64,000 bases of DNA from Rariglobus hedericola (lineage in GTDB: Bacteria > Verrucomicrobiota > Verrucomicrobiia > Opitutales > Opitutaceae). The translations under genes and the position numbers were made by a program. Positions within the stretch are counted from its first letter, which is position 1. Every line of letters starts with the position of its first letter. Shown piece by piece: positions 54,121-63,031 of this stretch. The notes below the pieces were generated by a model, which saw only the letters and a list, made by a program, of their open reading frames with translations, was not told where the DNA came from and did not search any database. The DNA is taken from positions 2,046,001 to 2,110,000 of the forward strand of contig NZ_VMBG01000001.1 of the NCBI RefSeq assembly GCF_007559335.1. Reading direction: 5' to 3'.

Positions 54121-56196
54121 TTAGGCGCGGGTGACTTCTTTGACCGGATACTGGGTGACGGTGAGGCCCTTGGCGCCACGGCTGCCAATCGCGAGATCCT
54201 TCAAGTCGAACTCGAAGTCTTTCACGCGCGCCGAGCAGCGTCCGCTGAGCTGGATGCGCACCTTCGTCGGAATCGAATCCTGATTCTTCGTTTCGTCGAA
54301 GAACACCAGCTTGGAGCCTTCGCTCGCGGCGAGGTTGTAAACCTTCTCGCGCGTGGTGCCGCCGAGTTGGAAGCGCTTGGCGAAGGCTTTGCCGCTTTCC
54401 TTGTCCTGATAGATGACGGTGTAGAACCGGTCGTCGCCATCCTTCGGCAAGATGTGCAGATGGCGGATGTCTTTTCCGACAAACACCTTGTCGGCGACCT
54501 TAACGACCTTGCACGTCGCGTCGCCCATGAAGGCGACCACGTCATCCAGGATCGTGCACTCGACCACGAACTCATGCTGGCGCCAGTTGAGACCCACGAA
54601 TCCTTCCTCGCGGTTGACGTAGAGTTTCTGGTTGGCGACCACGACCTGCGCGGCGCTGATCTGCTCGACTTCGTCGCAGGTGGTGCGGCGCTTGCGGCCC
54701 TTGCCGTATTTTTCCTGCAACGTCTCGAACCACTTGATCGCAAACTCGGTGAGGTGCGCGAGGTGGTGCTTGGTCTGCTTGATGTCGTCCTCGATGGCCT
54801 TGATGGCTTCGTCGGCCTTGAAGCGGTTGTAGGCGGAGATGCGCTTGATGCGGATTTCCGTCAGTCGCGTGACGTCCTCGTCGGTAACCGCGCGGCGTAG
54901 TTTTTTCACGAAGGGTTTTAATCCCTCATGGATCTCGGCGAGCACGCTTTCCCACGTTTTCGAAGTCTCGATGCGGCGGTAAACGCGTTCTTCGATAAAG
55001 ATGCGTTCCAGGCTGTCCCAGTGCCACTGCTGCTCGAGTTCGCCGAGCTTGATATCGAGTTCCTGCTTGAGGAGCTGGACGGTCTTGTCGACGGAGCGGC
55101 GGAGGATTTCGGAAACGCCGAGAAACACCGGCTTGTCCTGGCCGTCGATGGTATCGATCACACACGCGGCGGGCGAAATGGACACCTGGCAGTCGGTGAA
55201 CACGTAGAGCTGGTTCATCACCTGGTCGGCGTCGGCACCCTGCGGCAGGTGGACGATGATCTCGACCGACTCGGACGTGTTGTCGTCCACGTGCTTGACC
55301 TTGATCTTGCCCTTCGCGTTGGCGGCGAGGATCGACTCGATCAGCGAGGTCGTGGTGACGCCGTAAGGCAGCTCGGTGATGGCGATCTGGTGTTTGCCAC
55401 GCGACTCCATCTTGGCGCGAACCTTCACCTTGGCACCGCGCTCGCCGTCGTTGTAGTCGGCGAAGTCGGCGATGCCGCCCGACGGGAAATCGGGGACGAG
55501 TTTGAAGCGTTTACCCTGGAGGTGGTTGATCGCGCAGCGGCAGATATCGTTGAAATTGTGCGGCAGAATCTTGGTCGAGAGACCGACCGCGATGCCCTCG
55601 GCTCCGTCGAGGAGGACGATGGGGAACTTGGCGGGCAACGTGACCGGCTCCTTGGCGCGTCCGTCGTAGCTGGACTGCCAGACGGTGGTCTTCGGATTGA
55701 AAAGGACTTCGCGGGCGAAAGCGGTCAGGCGGGCCTCGATGTAACGGGGCGCGGCCGCGTCGTCACCGGTGAGGAGGTTGCCGAAGTTGCCCTGCGGCTC
55801 GACAAGGTAGCCGCGCTGGCCCATGCCGACGAGGGCGGCGCCGATGGATGCGTCGCCGTGCGGATGGAAGCGCATGGCCGCGCCGACGATGTTGGCGACC
55901 TTGTGGAAACGCCCGTCGTCCTGCTCCCAGAACGTGTGAAGGATGCGGCGTTGAACAGGCTTCAGACCGTCGTCGATGTGCGGAACGGCTCGGTCCAGGA
56001 TGACGTAGCTGGCGTATTCGAGAAACCACTTCTGGTAGGAATGCGCGAGCGGAGCGTTGTCGTTGTTCTTGGGAACCTCGGCTTCGGCGGCGACGAGTTC
56101 GACCGCCTCGACTGGAGGCGCGGCGGACTCGGGCGCAGGTTTACCGGCGAGCGGAAGCTCGGGCTGTTCGTCTTTGGGATCTTTGCGATTAGGCAT
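54121..56196 (-). CDS. parC: Topoisomerase IV subunit A / GyrA-like
   Basis: A 691-aa type IIA topoisomerase subunit, shorter than GyrA (about 850), as in ParC. DNA-gate hallmarks are SYVILDRAVPHIDDGLKPVQRRIL, HPHGDASIGAALV and the nucleophile region APRYIEARLTAFA with the catalytic Tyr. A shortened C-terminal pinwheel follows. The common family has RYTEAR; here Thr is Ile. The first 45 residues are a Pro/Ala/Glu-rich extension. It is 18 bp after parE, in one operon. Confidence 0.92.
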   Translation of the reverse strand: MPNRKDPKDEQPELPLAGKPAPESAAPPVEAVELVAAEAEVPKNNDNAPLAHSYQKWFLEYASYVILDRAVPHIDDGLKPVQRRILHTFWEQDDGRFHKVANIVGAAMRFHPHGDASIGAALVGMGQRGYLVEPQGNFGNLLTGDDAAAPRYIEARLTAFAREVLFNPKTTVWQSSYDGRAKEPVTLPAKFPIVLLDGAEGIAVGLSTKILPHNFNDICRCAINHLQGKRFKLVPDFPSGGIADFADYNDGERGAKVKVRAKMESRGKHQIAITELPYGVTTTSLIESILAANAKGKIKVKHVDDNTSESVEIIVHLPQGADADQVMNQLYVFTDCQVSISPAACVIDTIDGQDKPVFLGVSEILRRSVDKTVQLLKQELDIKLGELEQQWHWDSLERIFIEERVYRRIETSKTWESVLAEIHEGLKPFVKKLRRAVTDEDVTRLTEIRIKRISAYNRFKADEAIKAIEDDIKQTKHHLAHLTEFAIKWFETLQEKYGKGRKRRTTCDEVEQISAAQVVVANQKLYVNREEGFVGLNWRQHEFVVECTILDDVVAFMGDATCKVVKVADKVFVGKDIRHLHILPKDGDDRFYTVIYQDKESGKAFAKRFQLGGTTREKVYNLAASEGSKLVFFDETKNQDSIPTKVRIQLSGRCSARVKDFEFDLKDLAIGSRGAKGLTVTQYPVKEVTRA

Positions 56197-56214
56197 CTAC
56201 TGAAAGAAAAAGGT

Positions 56215-58056
56215 TCAGGCTTCGACGAGGTCTTTTTCGACCCGCAGGTTGCCAATGATGAAGTCCTGGCGGTCAGGCGTGTTCTTACCCATGTAGAACG
56301 TAAGCAGGCCTTCGACGTCGTGGAGGCGGTCGAGGGTGACTTTCTCGGCGCGCATGTTTTCGCCGATGAAATCTTTGAACTCGGCCGGGCTCACTTCGCC
56401 CAAACCCTTGAAGCGCGTGATCTCGGCGCTCTGGCCGAGTTTCATCAGCGCGGCCTGTTTCTCGGCCTCGCTGTAGCAGTAGCGCGTCTCCTTCTTGTTG
56501 CGCACGCGGAAGAGCGGCGTTTCGAGGATGAAGAGGTGGCCCTGCGTAATCAGCTCGGGGAAAAACTGGAGGATGAACGAGAGCAGCAGCAGGCGGATGT
56601 GCATACCGTCCACGTCGGCGTCGGTCGCGATGATGACCTTGTTGTAGCGCAGGCCGTCCATGCCATCCTCGATGTTGAGGGCGCTTTGGAGGAGGTGAAA
56701 TTCCTCGTTTTCGTAGATGACCTTTTTAGTGAGGCCGAAAGTGTTGAGCGGTTTGCCCTTCAACGCGAAGACAGCCTGCGTCTGCACGTCGCGGCAGGAG
56801 GTGAGCGAACCGGCGGCGGAGTCGCCCTCGACGATGAACAGCGAGCTGTCCTCGGCGCGCTTGTCCTTGCCGTCGAGGTGCACGCGGCAGTCGCGGAGCT
56901 TGCGGTTGTGCAGCGAGGCTTTTTTGGCGCGTTCGCGGGCGAGGTTGCGGATGCCGGAGAGTTCTTTGCGCTCGCGCTCGCTGTCCTCGATTTTGCGCTT
57001 CATCGCATCGGCGGCCTCGGGGTTGCGATGGAGCCAGTTGTCGAGGTGCTGCTGGAGGAACCCGCCGATGAACTGGCGGATCGTCGGGCCTTTCGGGCCG
57101 AGGTCGGTGGAGCCGAGCTTGGTCTTGGTCTGCGACTCGAACACGGGCTCCTGCACGCGCACGGACACGGCGGCGATGATCGACTGGCGGATGTCGGCGG
57201 CGTCGTATTCCTTTTTGAAGAAATTGCGGATCGTCGCGACGAAGGCCTCGCGGAAAGCGGCGAGGTGCGTGCCGCCCATGGTGGTGTGCTGGCCGTTGAC
57301 GAAGGAGTAGTATTCCTCGCCGTAGTGCGCGCCGTGGGTGATCGCGACCTCGATGTCCTCGGCTTCGAGGTGGGCCATCGCATAGAGCGGCTCGCCGGTG
57401 AGTTTTTTGGTGAGCAGATCCTTGAGTCCGTTCTCGGATTTGTAGGCCTTGCCGTTGAACGTGAGCGTGAGGCCTCGGTTCAGGTAGGCGTAGTTCCAGA
57501 GCATCTCCTCGATGAACTCGTTGCGGAACTTGAAGTCTTTGCCGAAGAGTGCCTCGTCGGGCGTGAACTCGATGATCGTGCCGTTTCGCTCGGCGGTCTT
57601 GGCGACTTTGTTGTCCTTGGTGATCTTGCCCTGCGTGAACTCGACGATCTTGGTGTCGCCTTCACGGATGGCCTGGGCGCGAAACGAAATGGAGAGCGCG
57701 TTGACGGCCTTCTGGCCGACGCCATTCAAACCGACGGATTTCTGGAACGTCTCGCTGTCGTATTTCGCACCCGTGTTGATGATCGAAACGCAGTCGATGA
57801 GTTTGCCGAGCGGAATGCCGCGGCCGTAGTCGCGGACGCGGAGGGTGCGGTCGTTGAGCTCGATCTCGATCTTCTTGCCGTGCCCCATCGTGTATTCGTC
57901 GATGGAGTTATCGATGGTTTCCTTGAGGAGAACGTAGATGCCGTCCTCGGCGTTGGAGCCGTTTCCGAGACGCCCGATATACATGCCGGGACGCAGGCGG
58001 ATGTGCTCGAGCGGCGAAAGGGTCTTGATTGAATCTTCGGTGTAAGCGTTGGCCAT
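56215..58056 (-). CDS. parE: Topoisomerase IV subunit B / GyrB-like
   Basis: A 613-aa ATPase subunit. It has the GHKL domain ([45 protein letters not shown]), the transducer, and TOPRIM motifs [12 protein letters not shown] and [16 protein letters not shown]. The 'GLNGVGQ' glycine loop differs slightly from the usual GLHGVGA. It works with ParC to decatenate DNA. It is first in the parE-parC operon. Confidence 0.93.
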   Translation of the reverse strand: MANAYTEDSIKTLSPLEHIRLRPGMYIGRLGNGSNAEDGIYVLLKETIDNSIDEYTMGHGKKIEIELNDRTLRVRDYGRGIPLGKLIDCVSIINTGAKYDSETFQKSVGLNGVGQKAVNALSISFRAQAIREGDTKIVEFTQGKITKDNKVAKTAERNGTIIEFTPDEALFGKDFKFRNEFIEEMLWNYAYLNRGLTLTFNGKAYKSENGLKDLLTKKLTGEPLYAMAHLEAEDIEVAITHGAHYGEEYYSFVNGQHTTMGGTHLAAFREAFVATIRNFFKKEYDAADIRQSIIAAVSVRVQEPVFESQTKTKLGSTDLGPKGPTIRQFIGGFLQQHLDNWLHRNPEAADAMKRKIEDSERERKELSGIRNLARERAKKASLHNRKLRDCRVHLDGKDKRAEDSSLFIVEGDSAAGSLTSCRDVQTQAVFALKGKPLNTFGLTKKVIYENEEFHLLQSALNIEDGMDGLRYNKVIIATDADVDGMHIRLLLLSFILQFFPELITQGHLFILETPLFRVRNKKETRYCYSEAEKQAALMKLGQSAEITRFKGLGEVSPAEFKDFIGENMRAEKVTLDRLHDVEGLLTFYMGKNTPDRQDFIIGNLRVEKDLVEA

Positions 58057-58185
58057 GAGGGAGCGCGGAAATTTTTAACGACTGCGGCCAAGGCAGGGAC
58101 GCTCCTCCGCTCTGACAAGGTAAAAGTTCCCGCGGGCAGCAGGCTTGCCGTTACCGTTCGCCTCATTACCCTGAGCCTACCTCCC

Positions 58186-58953
58186 ATGAAAAAACTCCTG
58201 ATCATCCTCGGCAGCCTGCTCGCACTTATGGTCATCGGCGCGTTCATCGCCTCGTTTTTCCTCGGCTCCATCGTCACCAAGGGCGTCAACACCTTCGCCC
58301 CCAAGATCACCGGCACCAAGGTCACGCTTGATAGCGCCTCGATCTCCCCGCTTTCCGGCTCCGGCACGCTCAACGGCCTGTTCGTGGGCAATCCCGAGGG
58401 ATGGAAGAGCGACAAGGCGTTTTCCTTTGCCAAGGTCCACGTCAGCGTCGTGCCCGGCTCGCTCCTCGGCGACCACATCGTCGTGAAGGAGGTCCTCATC
58501 GACGGACCCGAATTCGTTTACGAGACCAAGATTATCAGCAGCAACATCAAAGAGCTCCTCAAAAACATCGAAACCAACACCGGTGGATCAGGCGATAAAC
58601 CCGTGGCCGATCAACCTGTCAGCAAGGACGGTAAACCCCTCAAGTTTGAGGTGAAGAGCTTCCGCTTGGAAAACGCCAAGGTCACCCTCGGCGCCGGCCC
58701 CACCGCCATCACGGTTCCGATGCCCCCGCTGGTCCTGACCGATCTCGGCACCAAGGAAGGCGGCATCACCGCCGACCAGCTCGCCACCAAGGTCGTAAGC
58801 AACATCCTTAGCAACATCACCGTAGCCGTCGCCCAATCCGCGATGAATATTGGCAGCGCCAGCGGAGCCGCCGCCGGCGATGCTACTTCAGGAGCCGCCA
58901 AAAAAGCCGGCGACGGCCTCAAGAAGCTTTTTGGCGGCGACAAGGACAAGTAA
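58186..58953 (+). CDS. AsmA-like inner membrane protein
   Basis: A 255-aa protein with one N-terminal membrane helix (residues 3-27) and an extended beta-rich domain (APKITGTKVTLDSASISPLSG..LNGLFVGNPEGW). The pattern 'GxVxLxxxxISxLxGxG' is seen in AsmA-like and DUF748-type proteins that act in envelope lipid transport or assembly. The C-terminus is Gly/Ala/Lys-rich and flexible. Single gene. Confidence 0.72.
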   Translation: MKKLLIILGSLLALMVIGAFIASFFLGSIVTKGVNTFAPKITGTKVTLDSASISPLSGSGTLNGLFVGNPEGWKSDKAFSFAKVHVSVVPGSLLGDHIVVKEVLIDGPEFVYETKIISSNIKELLKNIETNTGGSGDKPVADQPVSKDGKPLKFEVKSFRLENAKVTLGAGPTAITVPMPPLVLTDLGTKEGGITADQLATKVVSNILSNITVAVAQSAMNIGSASGAAAGDATSGAAKKAGDGLKKLFGGDKDK

Positions 58954-59097
58954 TCGCCACGCATCTGCATGGGCAGCGGTGCCGGCCCTTGTCCTGCGGC
59001 GGGACTGGCGGCACCGATTACGCTAGTCCCCTGCCACGATTGCTGATGGACTTTCCCTTTTAACGCCACCGACCACCTTTCATCCACGTCACCCACC

Positions 59098-60000
59098 ATG
59101 TCCGATCATTCCCACGCGGGTAAACACGAGGAAAAGTTCTCACCCTGGCTCTTCATTGCCACGATCATCCTGTCGCTGGGCGCGCTTTACGGCGCGCTCG
59201 CCCTCATCGCACCCGGCGTCTGGGCCACGCAAATCGCCGCCGGCTGGGTGTCATTTGTCATCGTTTTCGCCTCCATCCACACGGTCGCGGGCATCTTCGA
59301 ATACTTTTTCCACCGCTACATCCTCCACGCGCCGCTGATTCCCTTCCTCAGCTACTTCTACAAACAGCACACGCGCCACCACGCCCTCACCCACATCGGT
59401 TATCACCGCTCCAAGGTCACCAACGCCGAGGTCCCCGGGTTCATCGATAACGAGCCTGTCGCCGACAACACCCACATCGCGCGCAACACCTTCCCCATCG
59501 AGGAGGAAAAACAGCACGAGGCCTCTTATTTCCCGTGGTATTCGTTGATCATCTTCTCGCTGGTCGTCACTCCGCTGCTCGCCCTCGGCCAGTGGATTTT
59601 TCCCAACGCCCCCATGTTCCTCGCCGGCTACCTCGCGGTCGCCTTCTCCCTCTCGCTCTACGAACTCATCCACGCCGTCGAACACTGGCCGCAAGACACT
59701 TGGGACCGCATGATCGAGCACCCGCGCTACGGGCGCATGTGGCGCAAGGCCTACGCCTTCCACCTCCGCCACCACGCCGACATCCGGTGCAATGAAGGCA
59801 TCTCCGGCATCTTCGGCCTGCCCCTCGTTGATTTTGTCCTCGGCACCTACGTCGATCCCGAGACGCTCTACACCCACGGCGAAAAGGTCCATGCCGACCA
59901 ATTCAACAGCCCTGAGCCCCGTTTCGCCTTCATTCGCTGGCTCGACCGCAAGGCCGACGAAGCCGTGAAAAACCGCCGCGCCGCCGCCCGCGCCGCCTGA
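59098..60000 (+). CDS. Fatty acid hydroxylase / sterol desaturase superfamily protein
   Basis: A 300-aa membrane protein. Histidine clusters fit a di-iron site: EYFFHRYILHAP, KQHTRHHALTH, HAVEHWP and HLRHHAD. It has four to five helices. The substrate could be a fatty acyl chain, sterol or carotenoid. The C-terminus is Arg/Ala-rich. It precedes the leader-attenuator region, with a weak hairpin (GCCCG-TTTT-CGGGC) between them. Confidence 0.85.
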   Translation: MSDHSHAGKHEEKFSPWLFIATIILSLGALYGALALIAPGVWATQIAAGWVSFVIVFASIHTVAGIFEYFFHRYILHAPLIPFLSYFYKQHTRHHALTHIGYHRSKVTNAEVPGFIDNEPVADNTHIARNTFPIEEEKQHEASYFPWYSLIIFSLVVTPLLALGQWIFPNAPMFLAGYLAVAFSLSLYELIHAVEHWPQDTWDRMIEHPRYGRMWRKAYAFHLRHHADIRCNEGISGIFGLPLVDFVLGTYVDPETLYTHGEKVHADQFNSPEPRFAFIRWLDRKADEAVKNRRAAARAA

Positions 60001-60058
60001 GCAAAACCACCGCAGACTTGACCCGCGCCCGTTTTCGGGCCTTTTCAATTTCGTCTCA

Positions 60059-60160
60059 ATGAACCTCGGCACCACGACCATCGCTTCCCAAGCCTCCGCC
60101 TACTCCTCCGTAGTCGCAGTCGTCGTCGTGTCCGTTACGTGCGCGCCGCGAGGGGCTTGA
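60059..60160 (+). CDS. Valine-rich leader peptide (33 aa) of an attenuator
   Basis: ATG at 60059 encodes a 33-residue peptide starting MNLGTTTIASQASAY and then SSVVAVVVVSVTCAPRGA. Seven of nine codons from 18 to 26 are Val, preceded by Thr, Ile and Ala codons. This resembles ivbL/ilvL leader peptides of enterobacteria. A TTGACC -35-like box is at 60018, with a weak -10. It overlaps an antiterminator segment (GAGGGG at 60150-60155), and a perfect terminator follows at 60176. A Val-tRNA shortage would stall the ribosome at the Val run and favour the antiterminator. There is no visible ribosome-binding site. Confidence 0.72.
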   Translation: MNLGTTTIASQASAYSSVVAVVVVSVTCAPRGA

Positions 60161-60210
60161 GCGAATAACCATTTCGCCCCCTCCGGTGCCATACCGGAGG
60201 GGGCTTTTTT
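60150..60210 (+). promoter_or_regulatory. Transcription attenuator (antiterminator and terminator)
   Basis: GCCCCCTCCGGT (60176-60187) pairs perfectly with ACCGGAGGGGGC (60193-60204), giving a 12-bp stem, 5-nt loop and T6. The upstream GAGGGG (60150-60155), at the end of the leader frame, can instead pair with CCCCTC (60178-60183), destroying the terminator. This is the classic leader-peptide attenuation layout, placed 53 bp before the next gene. Confidence 0.8.
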
Positions 60211-60262
60211 GTGCCCTTGTCCGGTCCGGCACACGAGGGGGTGGCCAACAAAACCACCCGCC

Positions 60263-60481
60263 ATGAAAAAGACCGACCTCCTGCAAACCGCATTGCGTTT
60301 CACGCAACCGCTCAACCTCCGCACCGAACTCCGCCCGGGAATTACGCGTCCATTCTTCGAAACGCCTCGACGTCCCGCCGGACATGACATGCTCATGCTC
60401 ACTACACATCCCGATCTCCTCCCCGAGACCGGCACCGCCCAACCACGCGACCTTACCTTCTTCAACCTCGACCGCCCGTGA
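60263..60481 (+). CDS. Small protein of unknown function, 72 aa
   Basis: Starts MKKTDLLQTALRFTQPLNLR and ends TAQPRDLTFFNLDRP. No membrane segment or known motif is seen. It follows the attenuator directly and its TGA overlaps the GTG of the aminotransferase (GTGA), so it is translationally coupled to it. It may serve only to couple translation, or be a small regulatory partner. I do not recognise a family. Confidence 0.6.
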   Translation: MKKTDLLQTALRFTQPLNLRTELRPGITRPFFETPRRPAGHDMLMLTTHPDLLPETGTAQPRDLTFFNLDRP

Positions 60482-61719
60482 ATCCGCCCGACGACGTTCT
60501 TCCGCCCGTGACCTCCTCCCAACCCGTATATCGCTACGCCGCGCGCACCGCCGGCATGAAGCCCAGCGCCATCCGCGAAATCCTCAAGGTCACCGCCGCG
60601 CCCGACGTCATCTCCTTCGCCGGCGGACTACCCGCCCCCGAGCTCTTTCCCGTAGAAGCCGTCGCCCGCTCCGCCCAAGCCGTCCTGCTTTCCGCCGACG
60701 GTCCTGCCTCCCTTCAATACGGAGTTACCGAGGGCCACCTGCCTCTCCGCCAATGGGTCGCCGCCCATCTCGCCGAGACCGTCAGCCTCTCCGTCACGCC
60801 GGACGACATCGTCATCACCCACGGCTCCCAACAGGCGCTCGATCTCATCGCCAAGGTTCTCCTCGACCCGGGCGACCTCGTGGTGACCGAAAACCCCGCC
60901 TACCTCGGCGCCCTGCAGGTCTTCCAAGCCTATGAAGCCCACGCCGTCGGTCTCGCCTCCGACGCGCACGGCCTGCAACCCACCGCCCTGCGCGCCTTCC
61001 TGGAGTCATCACCCGTCCGTCCGAAACTGCTGTATTTGATTCCCAACTACCAGAATCCGACCGGCGTCTCGCTCACCGCCGCCCGCCGCGCCGAGATCGT
61101 CCGGATCGCCGCCCACTTCGGCGTGCCCGTCCTCGAAGACGATCCCTACGGCGCCCTGCGTTTCTCCGGCGAAGCCCAACCCGCACTCGGCACCTTTCCG
61201 GGCGCCCGCGACTGCCTCTACCTCGGCACCTCCAGCAAAATCCTCGCCCCCGGCCTTCGCGTCGCCTGGCTCGCCGTGACCGATGCCGGCCTCCGCGAGA
61301 AAATCACCTCCGCCAAGCAGGCCGCCGACCTGCAAACCTCCTCTTTCACCCAGCGCCTCGTGCACCACTACGTCAGCCAACCCGGTGCGCTCTCCGCGCA
61401 TGTGGAAACGCTGCGCAGCGTGTATGCCCGCCGCCGCGACTTGATGCTCGCCGCCCTCGAACGCGAACTGCCCGCCGGCTGCACCTGGACCAAGCCCGAC
61501 GGCGGACTGTTTCTCTGGGTCACCCTCCCCGCGTCCATCGACACGACCGCGTTGCTCCAGATCGCCGCCCGCGAAAAAATCGCCTTCGTCCCCGGCGCCC
61601 CGTTCTGGGTCGGCGAGCCGGTTCGCAACACCCTGCGCCTCAACTTCAGCAACTCCACCGAGGAACGCATCGAGACCGGCATGGCCCGTCTCGGCGCGGT
61701 CATCCGCGCCGCGCTCTAA
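60478..61719 (+). CDS. PLP-dependent fold type I aminotransferase (LysN/2-aminoadipate type)
   Basis: A 413-aa enzyme starting with GTG at 60478. It has ISFAGGLPAPELFP, YGVTEGHLPLRQWV, NPTGVSLT, DDPYGALRFSG and the Schiff-base TSSKILAPGLRVAW (Lys254). This is the MocR/2-aminoadipate/aromatic/branched-chain aminotransferase group. LysN relatives are promiscuous and accept branched chains. The valine-rich leader upstream suggests the physiological role is valine or branched-chain amino acid synthesis, an inference to test. Confidence 0.9.
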   Translation: MNPPDDVLPPVTSSQPVYRYAARTAGMKPSAIREILKVTAAPDVISFAGGLPAPELFPVEAVARSAQAVLLSADGPASLQYGVTEGHLPLRQWVAAHLAETVSLSVTPDDIVITHGSQQALDLIAKVLLDPGDLVVTENPAYLGALQVFQAYEAHAVGLASDAHGLQPTALRAFLESSPVRPKLLYLIPNYQNPTGVSLTAARRAEIVRIAAHFGVPVLEDDPYGALRFSGEAQPALGTFPGARDCLYLGTSSKILAPGLRVAWLAVTDAGLREKITSAKQAADLQTSSFTQRLVHHYVSQPGALSAHVETLRSVYARRRDLMLAALERELPAGCTWTKPDGGLFLWVTLPASIDTTALLQIAAREKIAFVPGAPFWVGEPVRNTLRLNFSNSTEERIETGMARLGAVIRAAL

Positions 61720-61775
61720 CCCGCGCCGCCTCGTGCGCGCTTGCGCTCGGGGCGCGGGAAAGCGAGCCTTTGCCC

Positions 61776-62354
61776 ATGAGCTGGACCGCACCGTTACGCC
61801 CTCTTTTCCGCGCCGGCGAAGGCCTGCTTGATCGCGTGCTCTGCCTGCTCGGCGCCGTGGCGTTCTGCCAGCTGCCCGAGTTCATCCAGCAATACCTGCA
61901 ACGCCTCGGCGGACGCCTCGACGAGGCCCGTCGCCAGCTGGCCGAGTTCGAAGTGGTCGCCCGCAGTTCCAACCTGACGCTCCCCCAATTCATCGAGCGC
62001 ACGTCGACCAACACGGACACCGCCGTCGCCAAACTCGGCGGTGTCATGCAAGGCACGATCGACCGCGTCAACGAACTCGCCACCGCCGAGTCCTCCCTGC
62101 GCAACGCTTCCATCTGGGAAAAACCCTTCGTCTTCTTTGCGCACCTCGACCGATCCATCGCCAGCGCCACGCTCGACGTTTACCGCCCCGCCGTGCCCAC
62201 GACCACGGAAGGCCTGATCTACGCCGCCGCCGGCATGATCACGTTCCTCTGCATTTATCACGGCTGCGTCCGCTACCCGATTTCCGCTGCAGTCAAAAAA
62301 CGCGCTGAACGCCGGACCTCCAAAATCCAGGCACCGAAACAGCCGACGCCTTAA
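61776..62354 (+). CDS. DUF2937-like membrane protein
   Basis: A 192-aa protein with a hydrophobic N-terminal helix (VLCLLGAVAFCQLPEFIQQYLQR) and a second helix near residue 160. The 'QLPEFIQQYLQRLGGRLDEA' segment matches the start of DUF2937. The middle is a helical, probably extracytoplasmic region. Function unknown. The ATG at 61776 is preferred to a TTG two codons upstream. Confidence 0.72.
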   Translation: MSWTAPLRPLFRAGEGLLDRVLCLLGAVAFCQLPEFIQQYLQRLGGRLDEARRQLAEFEVVARSSNLTLPQFIERTSTNTDTAVAKLGGVMQGTIDRVNELATAESSLRNASIWEKPFVFFAHLDRSIASATLDVYRPAVPTTTEGLIYAAAGMITFLCIYHGCVRYPISAAVKKRAERRTSKIQAPKQPTP

Positions 62355-62394
62355 TTTCGCAGCGCCGGATCTGCGGCGCACAGGGCGGGCACGA

Positions 62395-62697
62395 TCAACG
62401 GCGCTCGCTGCGCAGCCATTTTACATCCGCGTAAAACGTCCCGAACGGCACGAGACTCGCGAGCATGATCAACGCCGCGCGTTTCCACGACCAGTCGTGT
62501 TCCAACCACGCCTGCACCGTTGCCGCGATGTAGGCGAGAAACAGCACGCCATGCGCCATGCCGACGACACGCACGGCCTGAGGCTCGCCCCAGAAATATT
62601 TCAACGGCATGGCGACGCCAAGCAGCACGAGGAATGAGACGCCCTCGAGAAAACCAATGACACGAAGACGACCGATGGTGGTGGTAAGCAGATTCAT
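62395..62697 (-). CDS. DUF3817 family membrane protein
   Basis: A 100-aa protein with three helices. The motif GFLEGVSFLVLLGVAMPLKYF and the internal 'VRVVGMAHGVLFLAYI' are family hallmarks. The ATG at 62697 fits; the 30 upstream residues are unlikely to be coding. Function unknown. Confidence 0.88.
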   Translation of the reverse strand: MNLLTTTIGRLRVIGFLEGVSFLVLLGVAMPLKYFWGEPQAVRVVGMAHGVLFLAYIAATVQAWLEHDWSWKRAALIMLASLVPFGTFYADVKWLRSERR

Positions 62698-62845
62698 GGA
62701 ACGCGAATACGAAACCACGAACGTCCGCATGTTCCCGCCAACCCTCAATGCCAAGTTTCCCGTGTCGCACGGATACAACCTGAGCAACGCGGGTTATTAC
62801 CGCACGTTATCAGGATGCGGATGTGTGAAGGGATGAGTCGCAGCG

Positions 62846-62874
62846 TTGACCGCAGGCAGGCGGACACTTTCACT
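62846..62874 (+). promoter_or_regulatory. Putative sigma-70-type promoter of tRNA-Leu
   Basis: TTGACC at 62846-62851 and TTCACT at 62869-62874 are 17 bp apart and end 18 bp before the tRNA. The -35 is a 5/6 match; the -10 is weak (3/6). Confidence 0.4.
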
Positions 62875-62892
62875 CTGCCCGCAGTGCCGCCC

Positions 62893-62978
62893 GCCCGGGT
62901 GGTGGAATGGTAGACACCAGAGACTTAAAATCTCTTGATCGTAAGGTCGTGCGGGTTCGAGTCCCGCCCCGGGCACCA
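62893..62978 (+). tRNA. tRNA-Leu (UAA)
   Basis: The acceptor stem GCCCGGG (62893-62899) pairs with CCCGGGC (62968-62974), followed by A and an encoded CCA. The anticodon stem AGAGA/TCTCT encloses loop CTTAAAA with anticodon TAA at 62926-62928. A long variable arm and the T-arm GCGGGTTCGAGTCCCGC are present. Length is 86 nt, a class II tRNA. Confidence 0.97.
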
Positions 62979-63031
62979 GTTTTTAGATTGGCACGGCACC
63001 AATCGAAACCGTGCGCGCCCCCCTCGGCGTA

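Noticed and set aside
54928-58032. A 1,034-codon open frame on the plus strand
   Set aside because: It lies entirely antisense to parC and parE, which have clear family motifs. The protein is rich in Val/Glu/Leu/Asp/Gly from codon-mirroring in GC-rich DNA and matches no domain.
58979-59022. Hairpin GGTGCCG/CGGCACC after the AsmA-like gene
   Set aside because: A stem is possible but has a long loop and no T-tract, so a terminator call is not supported.
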